64,000 bases of DNA from Pseudomonas sp. MTM4 (GTDB lineage Bacteria; Pseudomonadota; Gammaproteobacteria; Pseudomonadales; Pseudomonadaceae). This document shows positions 52,200-60,717 of the stretch, piece by piece; position 1 is the stretch's first letter; every line of letters begins with the position of its first letter. The notes beneath the pieces were generated by a model. It was not told the DNA's origin. It saw only the letters and a program-made list of their open reading frames with translations, and made no database searches. The stretch lies in contig NZ_CP048411.1 in NCBI RefSeq assembly GCF_019355055.1, positions 3,499,501-3,563,500 on the forward strand, written 5' to 3'. Position numbers and translations under genes: made by a program.

Positions 52200-53701
52200 A
52201 CGAGCCAGCAGGCGATGTACCCAAGCGGGCGGTGGTGATCGGCGCCGGATTTGGCGGCCTGGCGCTGGCGATCCGCCTGCAGCGTAGCGGCGTACAGACC
52301 ACACTGCTGGAGAAACGCGACAAGCCGGGCGGCCGCGCCTACGTCTATCACGACCAGGGTTTTACCTTCGATGCCGGCCCGACGGTGATCACCGACCCGC
52401 AGGCCCTCGAAGAATTGTTCACCGGCGCGGGCAAGCGCATGGCCGACTATGTCGAGCTGCTGCCGGTCAGCCCGTTCTACCGGCTGTGCTGGGAAGACGG
52501 CTACAGCTTCGATTACGTCAATGACCAGGCGGAGCTGGACAGGCAAATCCATGCGTTGAACCCCAAGGATGTCGCCGGATACCAACGCTTCCTCGCCTAT
52601 TCCCGTGCGGTGTACGAGGAAGGCTACGTCAAGCTGGGAACCGTGCCCTTTCTGTCGTTTCGCAGCATGATCGGCGTCGCCCCGCAGTTGGCCAAGCTGC
52701 AGGCTTGGCGCAACGTGTACAGCATGGTGTCGAGCTTTGTGGAGAACGACCGGCTGCGGCAGGCCCTGTCCTTTCACTCTCTGCTGGTGGGCGGCAACCC
52801 ATTCGAAACATCGTCGATCTACACGCTGATCCATGCGCTGGAGCGCCAGGGCGGCGTCTGGTTTCCGCGTGGTGGCACTGGTGCACTGGTGCAGGGCATG
52901 GTCCGGCTGTTCGAGGATATGGGTGGCACGCTGGAGCTGAACGCCGAGGTCGCTCGCATCGAACTGGTAGGAGGGCGAGCAAAGGCCTTGGTGACTCAGG
53001 ATGGCCGCCGCTTCGAGACCGATGCTGTGGCGTCGAACGCCGATGTGGTGAATACCTACAAGCAGTTATTGGGCCACGAGCAGCGCGGACGTGACGAGGC
53101 GCAGCGGCTGAGCGGCAAGCGTTTCTCGATGTCGCTGTTCGTCATCCATTTCGGCCTCAAGCGACGCCATGAGCACCTGCAGCATCACACCGTGTGCTTC
53201 GGTCCGCGCTACCGGGAGTTGATCGACGAAATTTTCAAATGCGAAACCCTGGCCGACGACTTTTCCCTATACCTGCATGCACCCTGTGTGACCGACCCGT
53301 CGCTGGCACCTGAAGGCTGCGCCAGTCATTACGTGCTGGCGCCGGTGCCGCATCTGGGCACGGCCGATATCGACTGGACGGTGGAGGGGCCCAAGTACCG
53401 CGACCGCATCTTCGAATACCTCGAGCGTCACTACATTCCGGGCCTGCGCGAGGACCTGGTCACCCACCGGATCTTCACGCCGCACGATTTCCGTGACGAG
53501 CTAAACGCGCATCTTGGCTCAGCGTTCTCGCTGGAGCCAATCCTCACCCAGAGCGCCTGGTTCCGGCCGCACAACCGCGATGACACGATTCCTAACCTCT
53601 ACATCGTTGGCGCCGGCACCCATCCCGGCGCAGGCGTACCCGGCGTGGTGGGCTCGGCCAAAGCTACAGCTGGATTGATGCTGGAGGATTTCGCCCGATG
53701 A
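52196..53701 (+). CDS. crtI: Phytoene desaturase CrtI
   Basis: 501 aa. FAD-binding motif VVIGAGFGGLALAIRLQRSG near the start, then LEKRDKPGGRAYVYHDQGFT and FDAGPTVITDP; the C-terminus carries LYIVGAGTHPGAGVPGVVGS with the second FAD block. It is the bacterial CrtI type, converting phytoene to lycopene in four steps. ATGA overlaps at both ends (crtY and crtB) make one tightly coupled operon. Confidence 0.97.
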   Translation: MNEPAGDVPKRAVVIGAGFGGLALAIRLQRSGVQTTLLEKRDKPGGRAYVYHDQGFTFDAGPTVITDPQALEELFTGAGKRMADYVELLPVSPFYRLCWEDGYSFDYVNDQAELDRQIHALNPKDVAGYQRFLAYSRAVYEEGYVKLGTVPFLSFRSMIGVAPQLAKLQAWRNVYSMVSSFVENDRLRQALSFHSLLVGGNPFETSSIYTLIHALERQGGVWFPRGGTGALVQGMVRLFEDMGGTLELNAEVARIELVGGRAKALVTQDGRRFETDAVASNADVVNTYKQLLGHEQRGRDEAQRLSGKRFSMSLFVIHFGLKRRHEHLQHHTVCFGPRYRELIDEIFKCETLADDFSLYLHAPCVTDPSLAPEGCASHYVLAPVPHLGTADIDWTVEGPKYRDRIFEYLERHYIPGLREDLVTHRIFTPHDFRDELNAHLGSAFSLEPILTQSAWFRPHNRDDTIPNLYIVGAGTHPGAGVPGVVGSAKATAGLMLEDFAR

Positions 53702-54624
53702 ACGATCAGGTCATCGATCACTCGACGCAAGCGATCAATGTCGGCTCCAAGAGCTTTGCTGCGGCGGCGAGACTGTTCGACGAGCGCACCCGCCAGAGCG
53801 CGGTGATGCTCTACGCCTGGTGCCGGCACTGCGATGACGTGATCGATGGCCAGATCCTCGGCCATGGCCAGGTCGACGGCGACCGCTCCACCGGCGAGGC
53901 GCGCCTCACCGAGCTGGTGGAGCTGACCGAACGCGCCTATGCCGGCGAGCCGATGAGCGATCCGGCGTTCGCCGCGTTTCAGCAGGTCATTCAACGCCAC
54001 CAGATCCCACGGGAATATCCCTTGGAGCATCTGGCGGGCTTTCGCATGGATGTGCAGGATTATCAGTACCAGACCCTCGACGACACGCTGCTCTACTGCT
54101 ATCGCGTCGCCGGCGTGGTGGGCCTGATGATGGCCAAGGTGATGGGCGCCGAAGCCGAGCCGACCCTGGATCGCGCCTGCGATCTGGGGCTGGCGTTTCA
54201 GCTGACCAACATTGCGCGAGACATCGTCGAGGACGCGGAGATTGGGCGCGTTTACCTGCCGGCTGACTGGTTGGCCGAAGCGGGAATCCCGCCGGATGAA
54301 ATTGTCCTGCCGCAGTACCGCGCTGCATTGTCGACCTTAGCGACGCGGCTGGTCGAACTGGCCGAGCCCTATTACCAATCGGCGGCGCAGGGGTTGCGTG
54401 ATCTGCCATTGCGCTCGGCCTGGTCGATCGCCACGGCACACGGCGTTTATCGGCAGATCGGCATCGAGGTGAAGGCGCGCGGCGCGGCCGCTTGGGATAC
54501 GCGGGTCTCGACTAGCAAGGTGCAGAAGCTGCAATTTCTGCTCGGCGGTGGCGTGCTGGCGCTGGCCTCGCGGCGGATGCCGGTCAGGCCGCGTCCTGCT
54601 GCTTTGTGGCGACGTCCGCGCTAG
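53698..54624 (+). CDS. crtB: Phytoene synthase CrtB
   Basis: 308 aa. The two Mg-diphosphate motifs are present: CDDVIDG (Asp46) and NIARDIVEDAEIGRVYLP. Also SKSFAAAARLF at the N-terminus and CYRVAGVVGLMMAKVMG. Condenses two GGPP to phytoene, the committed step. Last gene of idi-crtX-Y-I-B; a bulged hairpin with a T run follows. Confidence 0.97.
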   Translation: MNDQVIDHSTQAINVGSKSFAAAARLFDERTRQSAVMLYAWCRHCDDVIDGQILGHGQVDGDRSTGEARLTELVELTERAYAGEPMSDPAFAAFQQVIQRHQIPREYPLEHLAGFRMDVQDYQYQTLDDTLLYCYRVAGVVGLMMAKVMGAEAEPTLDRACDLGLAFQLTNIARDIVEDAEIGRVYLPADWLAEAGIPPDEIVLPQYRAALSTLATRLVELAEPYYQSAAQGLRDLPLRSAWSIATAHGVYRQIGIEVKARGAAAWDTRVSTSKVQKLQFLLGGGVLALASRRMPVRPRPAALWRRPR

Positions 54625-54682
54625 CCTACAAGCAACCGTTGAAACCTGCTGGCCCTAGGCTAGGCGGCGTTGAAAGCAACTT

Positions 54683-54717
54683 CGGAGTGCTCATTTGCAG
54701 CACGTAAACTCCGTTTT
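54683..54717 (+). terminator. Bulged hairpin terminator of the crt operon
   Basis: CGGAGT (54683-54688) with GTGCT continues against AGCAC and ACTCCG (54708-54713), with GTAA bulged out, then TTTT at 54714-54717. It lies 59 bases after the crtB stop between convergent crtB and crtZ, and may work for both. Confidence 0.6.
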
Positions 54718-54769
54718 CTCAGCGCGCCCTGAGTGTATTCGCCTTGCCTGGCCATCGCTCGCTACGATT

Positions 54770-55264
54770 TCAGTGGCGGCTTGTTTTGCGCAGTGGTCCG
54801 TCATGCAATTCGCGCAATTGCTGTTTCAGGACGGCGACTGGCGGCGCGTAGAGGAAGCCGAAGGATACGCAGCGTTCCTTGCCTTCCACTGCATGGTGCA
54901 AACGATGAGCCTGGTAAAGACGCTTGAGGTAGCCGTTGCGCGGCACGTAGCGTAGCGGCCAACGGTGATGAACCAGCCCGTCATGGGCAACGAAATACAG
55001 CAGGCCGTACGCGGTCATGCCGGCGCCAATCCACTCCAGCGGGCCGTAGCCGGCGGTGCCGAGCGCGATCAGCACGATCGCGACGCCAGCGAACACCACA
55101 GCGTACAGATCATTCTTCTCGAACCAGCCGCTGCGCGGCTCGTGGTGGGACTTGTGCCAGCCCCAGCCCCAGCCGTGCATCACATACTTGTGCGCCCACC
55201 AGGCGAACAGCTCCATGCCGGCCAAGGTGGCGAGAAATACCAATGTATTGGTCAGCACGGTCAT
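54770..55264 (-). CDS. crtZ: Beta-carotene hydroxylase CrtZ
   Basis: 164 aa, a membrane di-iron hydroxylase. Four histidine clusters supply the metal ligands: HKYVMH, HKSHH, HDGLVHHR and HRLHH, with hydrophobic helices between. Adds 3-hydroxyl groups to beta-carotene to give cryptoxanthin and zeaxanthin, the substrate of CrtX. Transcribed towards crtB, 33 bases after the nitronate monooxygenase stop, so it may be read from that gene's promoter or its own. Confidence 0.96.
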   Translation of the reverse strand: MTVLTNTLVFLATLAGMELFAWWAHKYVMHGWGWGWHKSHHEPRSGWFEKNDLYAVVFAGVAIVLIALGTAGYGPLEWIGAGMTAYGLLYFVAHDGLVHHRWPLRYVPRNGYLKRLYQAHRLHHAVEGKERCVSFGFLYAPPVAVLKQQLRELHDGPLRKTSRH

Positions 55265-55297
55265 ATCCGATCCGTTCGCTTTGCAGATTGCACCAGT

Positions 55298-56395
55298 CTA
55301 CTCGTTGGGCAGCGCCGGCCGGTGCGGCGCCGACGCTTGGCAGTGGCCTGTCTCAACGTGCCAGCCGGCCCCCAGCGCCTCGGTCAGTTGCATCGCCGGA
55401 ACGGCACGGCAGCCGCTGGTGTTCTGCCCCGCCCAGAGCGGCGAGAAATGATCGATCCCCAGGCTTTCGGTCTTGGCCCGCAGCGCACTGATCGCGTTGC
55501 CTGCCAGCGGAAACGCCGGCACCGCAGCGGGCCGAGGCCCCAGTTCGCGGATGATTCGATTGACCATGCCGCGTGCTGGTCGCCCGGTGAACAGCGTGGT
55601 CAGCACGGTGTGCTGCGCGGCGGGACTCTGCAATGCCTGACGGTGCAAGGGGCTGGCGCGGCTCTCGTCACACAGCAGATAGGCGGTGCCGATCTGCACG
55701 CCCGCCGCGCCGAGCGTCTGCGCGGCGGCGACACCGCGCGCATCGGCGATCCCTCCGGCGGCGATCACCGGAATGTCCAGCGCGCCAACCAGCCGCGGCA
55801 ACAGGGCGAAGGTGCCGATCTGGCCGTCGATATCTTCGCTGAGAAAGATGCCGCGATGACCGCCTGCTTCGACGCCCTGGGCGATCACCGCATCCACACC
55901 CTGTTCCTGCAGCCAGCGGCCTTCTTCAAGCGTCGTGGCGCTGGATAGGATCTTCGCGCCGGTGGCCTGTACGCGCTGCAGCAACTCGTGAGCAGGCAGC
56001 CCGAAATGGAAGCTGACAACAGGCGGGCGGTGCCGCTCGACCACCTCGGCCATCGCCGCGTCGAAGGGTTGGCGCGTGGCTCCGTTGGGGATGCTCGCCG
56101 GGTCGATTTGCAGCTCTTCGAGAAACGGCGCCAGCAGCGCCAGCCAGGCTTCGTGGCGTGCGGGATCGGCTGTCGGCGTCTGATGGCAGAAAAAATTGAC
56201 GTTGTAGGGCTTGCGCGTCAGCGCGGCCATGGCTGTCAGTTCGGCATCCAGGGTCTCGGCATTGAGCATGCCGGCGGGAATCGAGCCGAGCCCGCCAGCC
56301 TCGGATACCGCTGCAGCGAGCTGATGGTTCTGCGATCCGGCCATCGGTGCCTGGATGACTGGCAGCGTGATCTGGAAGAGGTCGCGTATATCCAT
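55298..56395 (-). CDS. Nitronate monooxygenase (class I, NMO/2-nitropropane dioxygenase)
   Basis: 365 aa. FMN TIM barrel with APMAGSQNHQLAAAVSEAGG, LGSIPAGM, the catalytic His in QGVEAGGHRGIF, and AAGGIADARGVAAAQTLGA at the phosphate site. Oxidises propionate-3-nitronate or related nitronates. It lies just upstream of crtZ on the same strand, with no clear link to carotenoids beyond possible co-transcription. Confidence 0.9.
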   Translation of the reverse strand: MDIRDLFQITLPVIQAPMAGSQNHQLAAAVSEAGGLGSIPAGMLNAETLDAELTAMAALTRKPYNVNFFCHQTPTADPARHEAWLALLAPFLEELQIDPASIPNGATRQPFDAAMAEVVERHRPPVVSFHFGLPAHELLQRVQATGAKILSSATTLEEGRWLQEQGVDAVIAQGVEAGGHRGIFLSEDIDGQIGTFALLPRLVGALDIPVIAAGGIADARGVAAAQTLGAAGVQIGTAYLLCDESRASPLHRQALQSPAAQHTVLTTLFTGRPARGMVNRIIRELGPRPAAVPAFPLAGNAISALRAKTESLGIDHFSPLWAGQNTSGCRAVPAMQLTEALGAGWHVETGHCQASAPHRPALPNE

Positions 56396-56526
56396 CGAAG
56401 GTCCTATGCGCTGGCTGGCGGAGTTGCCACTGTAGCAGCCATCTGTCGTCGTTTTGCATGGCGTATCGCGCCCCCTGCGAAACAGGTCGCTGCGCAGTTA
56501 GACTGTGCGCTCTTCAGGAGTGCCCG

Positions 56527-57366
56527 ATGAACTACCGCCACGCTTTTCACGCCGGCAATCACGCCGACGTCTTCAAACATCTCGTATTGTCCCGGCTGTT
56601 TGCCTTGCTGGCCCGCAAGGACGCGCCTCTTGCCTATCTCGACAGCCACGCTGGCGTCGGTCTGTATGACCTGGCCGGCGACCAGGCCAGTCGTACCGGA
56701 GAATGGCTGCAGGGCATTGCGCGGCTGTGGCAGGCCGAGGATGTCCCGGCGATGGCGAAGCCTTATCTGGATGTGATTCGTGCACTCAACCCTGACGGCG
56801 CCCTGCGTTACTACCCCGGCTCGCCAGAACTGGCGCGACAGCTGACGCGCCCGCAGGATCGTCTGCAGCTCAACGAGAAACACCCCGAAGATGGCCGCCT
56901 GCTGAAAGACAACATGGCCGGCGACCGCCGCGTAGCGGTGCATTTGGGCGAAGGCTGGCATGTGCCGCGAGCGTTGATGCCGACCGCGGAAAAGCGCGTC
57001 GTGTTGCTGATCGATCCGCCATTCGAGAAGGCCGATGAGCTGAGTCGCTGTGTCCAAGCACTGTCCGAAGCGCTCGGCCGCATGCGCCAGACCATTGGCG
57101 TGATCTGGTATCCGATCAAAGATGAACGCCAACTCAGGCGTTTCTATCAGGATCTGTCGCGTAGCGGTGCGCCAAAACTGTTGCGCGCCGAACTGTTCGT
57201 CCACCCCACCGATGAGGCGCTGCGGCTGAACGGCTCGGGCCTGGCCATCGCCAACCCTCCATGGGGGCTGGAAGAGGAGTTGCGCGAACTGCTGCCTTGG
57301 CTGGCCACATTGCTGGAGCAAAGCGAGGGCGGCTGGCGGCTGGACTGGTTGATCGAAGAGGCCTGA
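56527..57366 (+). CDS. rlmJ: 23S rRNA (adenine(2030)-N(6))-methyltransferase RlmJ
   Basis: 279 aa from MNYRHAFHAGNHADVFKH, the highly conserved RlmJ N-terminus; AGGAG is 7 bases ahead. A longer frame from 56458 is rejected. SAM-binding LDSHAGVGLYDL and the catalytic DPPFE at residue 163 define the m6A methyltransferase, and IANPPWGLEEEL is a second typical block. It methylates A2030 of 23S rRNA before full assembly. Single gene. Confidence 0.95.
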   Translation: MNYRHAFHAGNHADVFKHLVLSRLFALLARKDAPLAYLDSHAGVGLYDLAGDQASRTGEWLQGIARLWQAEDVPAMAKPYLDVIRALNPDGALRYYPGSPELARQLTRPQDRLQLNEKHPEDGRLLKDNMAGDRRVAVHLGEGWHVPRALMPTAEKRVVLLIDPPFEKADELSRCVQALSEALGRMRQTIGVIWYPIKDERQLRRFYQDLSRSGAPKLLRAELFVHPTDEALRLNGSGLAIANPPWGLEEELRELLPWLATLLEQSEGGWRLDWLIEEA

Positions 57367-57394
57367 CCGTAGCAGAGCTGTTGTCTGCACGTAG

Positions 57395-57420
57395 TTTGGT
57401 GGGCTGAAGCCCACCCTACG
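57395..57420. repeat. Palindromic intergenic repeat, first copy
   Basis: TTTGGTGGGCTGAAGCCCAC followed by CCTACG, with stem GGTGGGCT/AGCCCACC at 57398-57415 around GA. An inverted copy occurs at 57532. Such GGTGGGC-GCCCACC units recur between genes in many pseudomonads. Confidence 0.75.
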
Positions 57421-57531
57421 GTCGGTTAGTCAAGTTGGAGCCGATGGGTGGACCAGGCGGCACTCCGTTTTCAACCCACCCGGAACATGGTGAACAGGGG
57501 GTAGTGAAGCCGGCAACCCTCCGCTTTGAGT

Positions 57532-57554
57532 CGTAGGGTGGGCTTCAGCCCACC
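57532..57554. repeat. Palindromic intergenic repeat, second (inverted) copy
   Basis: CGTAGGGTGGGCTTCAGCCC plus ACC, the reverse complement of the first copy over 22-23 bases. The pair flanks about 110 bases of non-coding DNA between convergent rlmJ and srkA; it could pair into a long cruciform or act as a bidirectional end structure. Confidence 0.75.
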
Positions 57555-57619
57555 GATGAACCCCGGCGCTAGATCCGTCGGGACTCCGATTGGCCCATCT
57601 CGTTTGCTCTGACTTCCAG

Positions 57620-58594
57620 CTAAAAAAGCTTCAGCGGCTCTTCCTGCAGCGCGGACATCTGCTCACGCAGAATCAGCACCTGATCGCCCCAATAACGCTC
57701 CGTGCCAAACCACGGAAAGCTCATCGGAAAGGCCGGATCGTCCCAGCGGCGTGCCAGCCAGGCGCTGTAGTGCAGCAAGCGCAGAGCGCGAAGGGCTTCG
57801 ATCAGCGGTAGTTCGCGTGGCGCGAAATCATGGAATTCGTTGTAGCCGTCAACCAACTCGGACAGTTGCCCGAGCCGCTCGTGACGCTCACCGGCAAGCA
57901 TCATCCAGATATCCTGCACCGATGGGCCCATGCGGCAATCGTCCAGATCGACCAGATGGAAAGCGTCGTCGCGGGCGAGGATGTTGCCGGGGTGGCAGTC
58001 GCCGTGCAGGCGGATCGGCTGGAATTCGGTGCGGTTGAAGACCTCATCGACGCGCTTCAGCAGATCGCGTGCCACCGACTCGTAGGCCGGCAGCAGGCTT
58101 TTCGGCACGGAGCCACCATCGAGCAAGGTCGCCAGCGATTCGTGACCGAAGTGCTGAGCATTCAACGTTTCGCGGTGTTCGAAGGGCCGGCTGGCACTGA
58201 CCGCGTGCATGCGGCCGAGTAATTGGCCCAAGCGATAGAGCTGGTCGAGATTGCCCGGCTCCGGCGCGCGCCCTCCGCGACGGGGAAAGAGCGCGAAGCG
58301 AAAACCGGCATGCTCGAACAGTGTTTCGCCGTTGCGCTCCAATGGCGCCACCACCGGAATCTCGCGGTCAGCCAGTTCAATGGAAAACTGATGCTCTTCG
58401 AGGATCGCCTCGTTGCTCCAGCGGCCCGGGCGGTAGAACTTCGCGACCACGGGCACCTCGTCTTCGATGCCCACCTGGTAGACCCGGTTTTCATAGCTGT
58501 TCAACGCCAACACGCGCGCATCGCTGATAAAGCCCGCACTTTCCACCGCATCGAGCACAAGGTCAGGCGTGAGAGTGTCGAAGGGATGGCTCAT
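57620..58594 (-). CDS. srkA: Stress response kinase A (SrkA/YihE family)
   Basis: 324 aa with the aminoglycoside-phosphotransferase-like kinase fold: NSYENRVYQVG and VVAKFYRPGRW in the N-lobe, the catalytic LHGDCHPGNIL, and the metal-binding LVDLDDCRMGP. SrkA phosphorylates Ser/Thr of proteins and counters MazEF-mediated death in envelope stress. Single minus-strand gene convergent with rlmJ. Confidence 0.93.
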   Translation of the reverse strand: MSHPFDTLTPDLVLDAVESAGFISDARVLALNSYENRVYQVGIEDEVPVVAKFYRPGRWSNEAILEEHQFSIELADREIPVVAPLERNGETLFEHAGFRFALFPRRGGRAPEPGNLDQLYRLGQLLGRMHAVSASRPFEHRETLNAQHFGHESLATLLDGGSVPKSLLPAYESVARDLLKRVDEVFNRTEFQPIRLHGDCHPGNILARDDAFHLVDLDDCRMGPSVQDIWMMLAGERHERLGQLSELVDGYNEFHDFAPRELPLIEALRALRLLHYSAWLARRWDDPAFPMSFPWFGTERYWGDQVLILREQMSALQEEPLKLF

Positions 58595-58773
58595 GGTCGG
58601 CTCCGCGAATGGGCCGGTCAGTGTATTGCACCCGGGCTTTTAAACAACCGCATGGCTTGCCGCAAGTCTAGGCTGGCGCAATCGCCGGGAGGGGCTGTCC
58701 GTGAAAGCGGTGCCATGTAGGACGAAACATGCGGAGCCTGGGTTCGCGCGCATGGCTCGCTCCGCTCGTGGTT

Positions 58774-59484
58774 TCAGGTATCCCCCGGCTTCGGCGTGCG
58801 CGCCAGACAATACACATCGACTCGTACAGCGCCGGCGCGTTTCAACAGACGAGCCAGTGCTTCGGCAGTGGCGCCGGTAGTAAGTACGTCGTCGACGATT
58901 GCGATGTGACGTCCGGCGAGTCTCTCTTGGTCAGCCAGGCGAAACGCTTGTCGCAAATTTCGGCGCCGGCTCGCAGCGTCGAGTTGTTGTTGCGATTGAG
59001 TGTCCTGAACCCGTTGCAGCAGTTGCATATCGACCGGGACCGCCAGTGCCGGGCTCAGCCAGTCGGCGATCATTTTCGCCTGATTGAAACCTCGCTTTCG
59101 CAGCCGCTTGCGCGCCAGCGGGACCGGCAGAAGCACGTCGGGACGCGGCAGACCTTCGGCGTAGGCGTGTTGCAGATGGCGAGTCAGCTGCTCCGCCAGC
59201 AATCTCCCCAGCGGCCAGCGTGACTGGTGCTTGAAGCGGGTGATCAGGCTGTCTACGGGAAAGGCGAAGCGCCAGGGTACTGCGACGTGATCGAAGGTGG
59301 GTGGGCGTTTGAGGCAGTCGCCACAGATCAGGCCTGACGTTGGTAGCGGCAGCGCGCAGATCGAGCACTGACCGTCGAGCCAAGGCAAATCGGCTTCGCA
59401 GGGCGCGCACGGCGATTGGTCGGCTTCGCAGCGTTCATCGCAAAGTTGGCAGTAGTGCTTATATTTTAACCAGTCGTAAACCAT
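58774..59484 (-). CDS. ComF-family phosphoribosyltransferase-like protein
   Basis: 236 aa from MVYDWLKYKHYCQLC; GGAAAGG before ATG 59484 favours it, though a start at 59511 is possible. Four CxxC pairs (CQLC, CAPC, CSIC, CGDC) at residues about 12-70 form zinc knuckles, followed by a PRTase domain with LLPVPLARKRLRKRGFNQ and VAIVDDVLTTGATAEAL. ComF proteins aid uptake of transforming DNA; the gene next to bioB is a common pseudomonad arrangement. Divergent from bioB, about 93 bases apart. Confidence 0.92.
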   Translation of the reverse strand: MVYDWLKYKHYCQLCDERCEADQSPCAPCEADLPWLDGQCSICALPLPTSGLICGDCLKRPPTFDHVAVPWRFAFPVDSLITRFKHQSRWPLGRLLAEQLTRHLQHAYAEGLPRPDVLLPVPLARKRLRKRGFNQAKMIADWLSPALAVPVDMQLLQRVQDTQSQQQLDAASRRRNLRQAFRLADQERLAGRHIAIVDDVLTTGATAEALARLLKRAGAVRVDVYCLARTPKPGDT

Positions 59485-59577
59485 GATTCCTTTCCAGGTT
59501 GACAGCCACATCGCCTTGGCTAACCATTTCGCATCCGTGCCAGGCCGCCGAGCCGCTATTAATTACAAGGAATGCCC

Positions 59578-60633
59578 ATGAGCGCCACCGCCGCTTCCGT
59601 TACCCGTCACGACTGGAGCCTCGCCGAAGTCAAGGCGCTCTTTGAACAACCGTTCAACGACCTGATCTTCCAGGCTCAGGGCGTGCATCGCCAGCACTTC
59701 GATGCCAACCGCGTCCAGGTTTCGACATTGTTGTCGATCAAAACTGGCGCCTGCCCGGAAGACTGTAAGTACTGCCCGCAGTCGGGCCACTACAACACCG
59801 GCCTTGATAAAGAAAAACTGATGGAAGTGCAAAAGGTGCTGGATGCCGCGGCTGACGCCAAAGCCATCGGTTCGACGCGCTTCTGCATGGGCGCGGCCTG
59901 GAAGCATCCGTCCGCCAAGGACATGCCCTACGTATTGAAAATGGTCGAGGGCGTGAAAGCCCTGGGGTTGGAAACCTGCATGACCCTCGGCAAGCTCGAT
60001 CAGGAACAGACCAAAGCACTGGCGGCGGCGGGCCTGGACTATTACAACCACAACCTCGACACCTCGCCTGAGTTCTACGGCAACATCATCACCACCCGCA
60101 CCTACGCTGACCGTCTGGAGACCCTGAGCTACGTGCGCGAGTCGGGGATGAAGATCTGCTCCGGCGGCATCCTCGGCATGGGTGAATCGCTGGACGACCG
60201 CGCCGGCCTGCTGATCCAACTGGCCAACCTGCCGGAGCATCCTGAATCGGTACCGATCAACATGCTGGTCAAAGTGAAAGGCACGCCGCTGGCCGAGGAG
60301 CAGGACGTCGATCCCTTCGACTTCATTCGCATGCTCGCCGTGGCGCGGATCATGATGCCCAAGTCCCACGTGCGCCTGTCGGCTGGTCGCGAGCAGATGA
60401 ACGAGCAGATGCAGGCCCTGGCCTTCCTCGCCGGCGCCAACTCGATTTTCTACGGCGAAAAGCTGCTGACCACCGGCAACCCGCAGGCCGACAAGGACAT
60501 GCTGTTGTTCAAGCGCCTGGGCATCCAGCCCGAAGCGCGTGAGGAGCACGATGACGAAGTGCATCAGGCCGCCATCGAGCAGGCGCTGGTCGAGCAGCGC
60601 GATTCGAAGCTGTTCTATAACGCGGTCGTATAA
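59578..60633 (+). CDS. bioB: Biotin synthase BioB
   Basis: 351 aa. The second ATG (59578) is chosen over 59572 because AAGG is 7 bases ahead of it and the protein [13 protein letters not shown] fits the family. The radical-SAM cluster Cys59, Cys63 and Cys66 (CPEDCKYC) and the [12 protein letters not shown] block with the [2Fe-2S] ligands are intact. Inserts sulfur into dethiobiotin, the last step. Head of bioB-F-H-C-D. An 84-base spacer with repeats separates it from bioF. Confidence 0.97.
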   Translation: MSATAASVTRHDWSLAEVKALFEQPFNDLIFQAQGVHRQHFDANRVQVSTLLSIKTGACPEDCKYCPQSGHYNTGLDKEKLMEVQKVLDAAADAKAIGSTRFCMGAAWKHPSAKDMPYVLKMVEGVKALGLETCMTLGKLDQEQTKALAAAGLDYYNHNLDTSPEFYGNIITTRTYADRLETLSYVRESGMKICSGGILGMGESLDDRAGLLIQLANLPEHPESVPINMLVKVKGTPLAEEQDVDPFDFIRMLAVARIMMPKSHVRLSAGREQMNEQMQALAFLAGANSIFYGEKLLTTGNPQADKDMLLFKRLGIQPEAREEHDDEVHQAAIEQALVEQRDSKLFYNAVV

Positions 60634-60640
60634 ACACGGA

Positions 60641-60690
60641 GCTGGAAGCCTTAAGCCGGAAGCATGAAGCGATTCGGCGCCGCTTCCAGC
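60641..60690 (+). repeat. Inverted repeat in the bioB-bioF spacer
   Basis: GCTGGAAGC (60641-60649) and GCTTCCAGC (60682-60690) are perfect inverted copies, with further related CCGGAAGC, TGAAGC and CCAGCTTCGAGCTT words. The spacer is built from short GAAGC/GCTTC units. No T run follows, so it is more likely an mRNA stabiliser or modulator than a terminator. Confidence 0.55.
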
Positions 60691-60717
60691 TTCAGGCCTC
60701 CAGCTTCGAGCTTATTC

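Noticed and set aside
58729..59223. Plus-strand frame opposite comF
   Set aside because: Antisense to a protein with intact zinc knuckles and PRTase motif, so not coding.
59485..59577. BirA-type operator in the comF-bioB region (GGTTGACA ... GGCTAACC)
   Set aside because: The half-sites are in the wrong order and spacing for a BirA box, and pairing is weak.
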